DNA of 8,955 nucleotides from Rhizobiaceae bacterium (GTDB taxonomy: Bacteria > Pseudomonadota > Alphaproteobacteria > Rhizobiales > Rhizobiaceae), in the NCBI GenBank assembly GCA_004299545.1, contig SCRB01000987.1:1-8955 (forward strand). The letters are read 5' to 3'. This document shows, in pieces, positions 6,360 through 8,955 of the stretch. The stretch's first letter is position 1. Each line of letters opens with the position of its first letter. The notes beneath the pieces are model-generated. The model saw only the letters and a list, made by a program, of their open reading frames with translations, had not been told where the DNA came from and ran no database searches. The position numbers and the translations under genes were made by a program.

Positions 6360-7337
6360 TCAGGAAAGCGCCAGGCGCAGGCGGCGGGCAGCTTCATGGA
6401 AAGCTCCCGCGGCTCCCGTCGAAACACCGGCATAGCCGATGAAGTTGTGGATCATGCCCGCCATTCTCAAACTCTTCACCGGCACGCCAGCCTCAGCCAG
6501 GCGCGAAGCGAACGCCTCGCCCATATCGCGCAACGGGTCGAATTCGGCCGTGATGAGGATCGTCTCGGGCATGCCGTGGAGCGTCTCCCACAGGATAGGG
6601 GAGGCGCGGCGATCCTCGGCCATTTCTGCCGATGAACCGAGATAGGACGTGGAAAACCATTCCATCGTCTCGCGATCGAGGAAATAGCCGCGGCTGAAAC
6701 GCGCAATCGACCAATAGTCTCCGCGCCCCGCATAGGGGCGCATGTCGAGCCACGGATAAAGCGTAAAGCAAAGCGCCGGCAGAGGCAGGCAGAGATCGCG
6801 CCGGGAGAGCGTCACCACCACCGCCAGCGCGCCGCCGGTGCTGTCGCCGCCGACGGCGATGCGATCCGGCCCGACGCCGAGCGCCGCGGCATGGGTGCGC
6901 ACCCATTCGAAGCTTTCCAGCGCATCCTCGACAGCCGCGGGAAACCGGTTCTCCGGCGCGCGGCGATATTCGACAAAAAAAATGTCGCAGTCGGACGCCG
7001 CCGCGAGCGCCCTCGATTGATCGTCATAGGCCTCGCGGTCGCCGACGACATAGCCTCCGCCATGAAAATAGACCATTAAAGCAGGCTTCATTCGCGCCTG
7101 CCGGCTCCGGTAAAGCCGCGCCGGAAGTTTGCGGCCAGGAAGATCGATAAGGAGTTCGGTGACGGAGATGGTCTCCTTTGGCCTTTCTATCCCGCGCGCC
7201 AGATAGCGTTCCCGGTAAGTCTCTCTGGCCTGAACAATGGGCAATTCGCGGATGCCTTGTCCGCCTGCAAGGGCAGCGCGCTCAATCATCGCCTTCAACT
7301 CCGGATCGAGTGCATCTGCTCCAATATCGCCCGCCAT
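6360..7337 (-). CDS. Esterase/lipase of the bacterial hormone-sensitive-lipase (HSL) family
   Basis: The 325-residue cytoplasmic protein shows the HSL family signature: oxyanion motif YFHGGGYVVGD (His92-Gly93-Gly94-Gly95-Tyr96), nucleophile motif GGDSTGGALA (Ser166), catalytic Asp267 in TAEFDPLRDMG and His297 in GMIHNFIGY. A variable N-terminal cap of about 60 residues precedes the fold. It should cleave carboxylic esters of short to medium acyl chains. The ATG at 7337 is preceded by GGAAGG with a 3-base gap, which is short. The gene is convergent with the binding-protein gene and divergent from the PaiB-like gene. An 8-base A run (6975-6982 on the plus strand), framed by CGACA and TGTCG, lies within the codons for Asp118-Phe121-Val122; the reading frame is intact. 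Whether it belongs to the amidase pathway is unknown, although a motif like the GntR operator occurs in its promoter region. Confidence 0.92.
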   Translation of the reverse strand: MAGDIGADALDPELKAMIERAALAGGQGIRELPIVQARETYRERYLARGIERPKETISVTELLIDLPGRKLPARLYRSRQARMKPALMVYFHGGGYVVGDREAYDDQSRALAAASDCDIFFVEYRRAPENRFPAAVEDALESFEWVRTHAAALGVGPDRIAVGGDSTGGALAVVVTLSRRDLCLPLPALCFTLYPWLDMRPYAGRGDYWSIARFSRGYFLDRETMEWFSTSYLGSSAEMAEDRRASPILWETLHGMPETILITAEFDPLRDMGEAFASRLAEAGVPVKSLRMAGMIHNFIGYAGVSTGAAGAFHEAARRLRLALS

Positions 7338-7349
7338 CAGCCTTCCGCA

Positions 7350-7378
7350 TTCCCAATTGTGTTATTTAATGATAAAAT
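7350..7378 (+). promoter_or_regulatory. Candidate promoter of the PaiB-like gene
   Basis: TTCCCA (7350-7355), a 17-base spacer and TAAAAT (7373-7378) fit a sigma-70 promoter with a weak -35 and good -10 box, giving a leader of about 45 bases. A minus-strand candidate for the esterase overlaps it (TTCGAC, 17 bases, TAAATA). The -10 also overlaps the weak operator-like motif at 7369-7381. This is pattern matching only. Confidence 0.35.
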
Positions 7379-7381
7379 GCA
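7369..7381. promoter_or_regulatory. Weak third copy of the operator-like motif (ATGATAAAATGCA)
   Basis: This sequence agrees with the copy at 1294-1306 in 10 of 13 positions and overlaps the perfect palindrome AAATGCATTT (7375-7384). AT-rich promoter DNA gives such matches by chance fairly easily, so the assignment is tentative. If real, it would tie the esterase and PaiB-like genes to the same regulator as the amidase and aminotransferase. Confidence 0.25.
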
Positions 7382-7430
7382 TTTGGTCGAACAAGCAAGT
7401 TCAAATTTCACCGGAAGGCTGTTGCAAACC

Positions 7431-8054
7431 ATGTATGTACCCGCGCATTTCGCGAACACCGATGAGCAATCGGCCGCCGAATGGCTTCGCCTCTATCCCT
7501 TCGGAACGTTGATTTCGAGCGACGGTGGCGCGCTGCTTGCGACGTCCTTGCCCTTCATCCTGGATGACCGGACCACGAATGTCGCCGTCATCAGCCACAT
7601 GGCGGCCCGCAACGCGCATGCAGCCGCGCTCGAGGACGGGCAGGACGTGCTCGTCGTGGTGAACGGTCCCAGCAGCTACATCTCGCCGCGCTGGTATGGC
7701 AGCCCCGTCAACGTCCCGACGTGGAACTATGTCGGGCTCCAGTTGCGCGGCCCGATCGAACTGATCACGGACCGGGCGGGGATGTACGAGGTGCTTGAAC
7801 GCACCGCCAACGTGTTCGAAGCACCGGCGGAACGCCCCTGGAAGCTTACCGATGCACCGACCGATCTCGTCGAGCGTCTTCTGGGTGGCATCGTCGCCTT
7901 CCGCATCGGCCCCTGCCGGATGGAATGCATGGAAAAGCTCAGCCAGAACAAGCCGGCCGACCTGGAGAGGATCACGAGAGGGCTAAGCAGCGAGGGCGAT
8001 GAATTGGCCTTGGCCGTTGCCCGCCTGATGGCGGGTAAGGCCGCTTCTTCATAG
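7431..8054 (+). CDS. PaiB-type FMN-binding protein (FMN_bind_2 family)
   Basis: The 207-residue product has the usual PaiB length and landmarks: MYVPAHFANTD at the N-terminus, PFGTLIS (23-29), ISHMAARNAH (55-64), VVNGPSSYISPRWYG (77-90), VPTWNYVGLQLRGPIE (95-110), and the C-terminal MEKLSQNKPADLERITRGL (167-185). The fold is a split-barrel flavin-binding domain. Bacillus PaiB was described as a transcriptional repressor, but the family has no recognisable DNA-binding domain and the role of most members is unknown. The frame is open upstream to 7257; I placed the start at 7431 because family members begin MYxPxHF. GGAAGG is 12 bases from this ATG, which is long, while an in-frame TTG at 7422 has the same 3-base gap as the divergent esterase start, so a 210-residue form is possible. 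No paiA-like acetyltransferase is adjacent. It might bind a flavin or a pathway intermediate, but nothing in the sequence says which. Confidence 0.9.
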   Translation: MYVPAHFANTDEQSAAEWLRLYPFGTLISSDGGALLATSLPFILDDRTTNVAVISHMAARNAHAAALEDGQDVLVVVNGPSSYISPRWYGSPVNVPTWNYVGLQLRGPIELITDRAGMYEVLERTANVFEAPAERPWKLTDAPTDLVERLLGGIVAFRIGPCRMECMEKLSQNKPADLERITRGLSSEGDELALAVARLMAGKAASS

Positions 8055-8073
8055 GCGCGTCCCCGCATTCGCC

Positions 8074-8146
8074 TAAAGCATTCCGCCCGATAGTGCGCAG
8101 CGGTTTCGGGATAATGACATGCTTGAAAACAAGGAGACAAAGCGCG
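8074..8146. repeat. Palindromic intergenic element resembling a rhizobial dispersed repeat
   Basis: The stretch beginning TAAAGCATTCCGCCCG and continuing through GTGCGCAGCGGTTTCGGG and ACATGCTTGAAAACAA to AAAGCGCG resembles, from memory, a repeat common between genes in Rhizobium, Agrobacterium and Sinorhizobium. Internal symmetry is visible: AAGCAT (8076-8081) pairs with ATGCTT (8119-8124), and CCCGA (8086-8090) with TCGGG (8106-8110), so the transcript could fold. It lies 20 bases after the PaiB-like stop and may serve as a 3' hairpin for that gene. The family name and copy number cannot be stated from one copy. Confidence 0.6.
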
Positions 8147-8195
8147 TCGTGTGAGGCCCCTGGAGAGGTTTTCGGCTCTTGTCTTCGGGGTGGAA

Positions 8196-8218
8196 TCCGG
8201 TCTATTTTCTATACCAGA
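8196..8218. promoter_or_regulatory. Imperfect palindrome upstream of the second GntR gene
   Basis: TCCGGTCTA and TATACCAGA are 9-base arms matching at 7 of 9 positions around a 5-base centre TTTTC. It overlaps a possible -10 (TATTTT, 8203-8208) with TTGTCT (8179-8184) 18 bases upstream. A dyad 46 bases before the start of a GntR gene is a typical place for an autoregulatory operator. It is different from the ATCACRAAATACA motif, so it would belong to another regulator. Confidence 0.4.
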
Positions 8219-8263
8219 CTTGCCGCCCCATATTCCGTTTCGTTTCTGAAACCGCCGGTCGAA

Positions 8264-8955
8264 ATGTTTGACAGAATAACCCCGATCTCCCGAAGCCAGA
8301 TCGTCGCCGAGCAGATTCTGTCGAAGATCCTCGAGGCGAAAATGACTATCGGAGACAAGCTCGCGCCCGAACGCGAGATCGCCAGGTCGATGGACGTCAG
8401 TCGGAATACGCTGAGAGAGGCGATAGCCATGCTCCAGGTCGCCGGCGTTCTCGATGTTCGGCGCAGCAGTGGCATTTTCATCGCTTCGCTTCCTGAAGAA
8501 AAGGATGTGAAACAGCGGCTGGACGATGCCGGGTTTGGAAAATATACGGATTCGCAGACGGCGATCGATGCCAGGATCGCGCTGGAACCCGGCGCGGCCA
8601 TCCTCGCGTCAGCGGTTGCGACACCAGCGGATTGGAAGAGATTCGACACCCTCATCAAGACGATGCAATTTGCGGTAGAAAACAGGGGTGTCGAAACATA
8701 TCGGAAGAACGACAATGATCTTCATAAGGCATTCGTGGTCTCTACACGCAATGAAACACTAATCTCCATACTTCTTCCATTGATAGAAACGGCTCGCCAA
8801 CCCCTGTGGAACGCCATAAAGCAGAACATCTACAATGCCGATGTTCTGCGCGAGAGCTATGACGAGCATCGGCAGATCATTGATGCCATGCGAAGCGGCG
8901 AAGAATATTATATCTTTCGCGCTTTTACGCGGCATCTGAAGAACTCCAAATCTCG
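8264..8955 (+). CDS. GntR family regulator, FadR/FCD type, C-terminus cut by window edge
   Basis: From ATG at 8264 the frame is open to the right edge, giving 230 complete codons. Residues 10-75 form the winged helix (IVAEQILSKILEAKMTIGDKLAPEREIARSMDVSRNTLREAIAMLQVAGVLDVRRSSGIFI), with LAPERE where FadR relatives usually have LPSERE. The FCD ligand domain starts near 97 (AIDARIALEPGAAILA) and retains the expected metal-binding set Asp150, His154, His202 and His224. The fold is nearly complete, so only a few to some 15 residues are likely missing. The frame is also open upstream to an ATG at 8114, but those codons show no domain and run across the palindrome at 8196-8218, so I prefer 8264 although no good ribosome site precedes it. 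GC falls to about 45% over 8701-8820 (counted by hand), well below the neighbours. It probably controls genes to its right, beyond the window, with a carboxylic acid or sugar acid as effector. Confidence 0.88.
   Translation, partial: MFDRITPISRSQIVAEQILSKILEAKMTIGDKLAPEREIARSMDVSRNTLREAIAMLQVAGVLDVRRSSGIFIASLPEEKDVKQRLDDAGFGKYTDSQTAIDARIALEPGAAILASAVATPADWKRFDTLIKTMQFAVENRGVETYRKNDNDLHKAFVVSTRNETLISILLPLIETARQPLWNAIKQNIYNADVLRESYDEHRQIIDAMRSGEEYYIFRAFTRHLKNSKS

Larger units (their letters stand above)
7338..7421. repeat. Inverted repeat spanning the esterase/paiB-like divergent control region
   Basis: CAGCCTTCCG (7338-7347) and CGGAAGGCTG (7412-7421) are a perfect 10-bp inverted pair 64 bases apart. 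Each arm contains the GGAAGG ribosome site of the gene that reads outward from it. The AT-rich interior (7350-7410) must hold both promoters. The symmetry may be coincidence of two ribosome sites or an ancestral duplication of the translation start context. Confidence 0.55.

Noticed and set aside
4691..6433. 580-codon open frame on the minus strand opposite the binding-protein gene
   Set aside because: It lies antisense to a clear family 5 binding protein with a signal peptide; its translation is Arg/Gly/Ala/Val-rich with no recognisable domain, as expected of a shadow frame in GC-rich DNA.
7257..7430. Upstream extension of the PaiB-like protein
   Set aside because: Family members start MYxPxHF, and the extension overlaps the divergent esterase gene and AT-rich promoter DNA.
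8114..8263. 50-residue N-terminal extension of the second GntR protein
   Set aside because: It would translate the intergenic repeat and palindrome; FadR-like proteins begin only about 10 residues before the winged helix.
1..8955. tRNA, rRNA, CRISPR, insertion sequences or transposase genes
   Set aside because: No clover-leaf pattern, regularly spaced direct repeats, transposase-like protein or terminal inverted repeats were seen on either strand.

Overview
The window is high-GC DNA (a 60-base sample inside the amidase gene counts to 63%) with tightly packed genes. The organism is most likely an alphaproteobacterium of the Rhizobiales (Rhizobium/Agrobacterium/Sinorhizobium/Shinella type). 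The evidence is the GC-rich codon use, the abundance of GntR/FCD regulators beside catabolic genes, ATGA-coupled genes, and a palindromic intergenic element at 8074-8146 that resembles a repeat I know from rhizobial genomes. The replicon cannot be decided from the sequence.

Layout from left to right. (1) Bases 1-1250, minus: a class III PLP aminotransferase of the omega-amino acid (beta-alanine):pyruvate type, cut at its C-terminus by the window edge. (2) 1328-2227, minus: a GntR/FCD regulator that appears to carry two winged-helix domains in tandem. (3) Divergently, 2392-6316, plus: a three-gene operon joined by two 4-base ATGA overlaps, encoding an amidase-signature hydrolase, an alpha/beta-hydrolase (esterase-like) and a secreted family 5 solute-binding protein. 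(4) Convergent with it, 6360-7337, minus: an esterase of the bacterial hormone-sensitive-lipase family; a 10-bp hairpin separates the two. (5) Divergent from the esterase, 7431-8054, plus: a PaiB-type FMN-binding protein. (6) 8264 to the right edge, plus: a second, FadR-like GntR/FCD regulator, truncated at the edge and AT-richer than its neighbours.

Taken together this looks like a substrate-induced scavenging locus. A periplasmic binding protein would capture an organic substrate, a cytoplasmic amidase and one or two esterases would cleave amide/ester bonds, and the omega-transaminase would deaminate the released amine or omega-amino acid to a semialdehyde, all controlled by the tandem-wHTH GntR protein. 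The substrate is not readable from the sequence. No permease or ATPase genes and no aldehyde dehydrogenase are present, so they must lie outside the window or elsewhere.

The most useful non-coding signal is a 13-bp motif (ATCACRAAATACA) that occurs 12/13 identical in the two control regions flanking the first GntR gene, and in a weaker 10/13 form between the esterase and paiB-like genes. In front of the aminotransferase it lies inside the spacer of a strong sigma-70-like promoter (TTGCAT-N17-TATAAT), where a repressor operator would be expected. I found no evidence of a wholly new system. The locus reads as an uncharacterised but conventional catabolic cluster with some unusual regulatory details.
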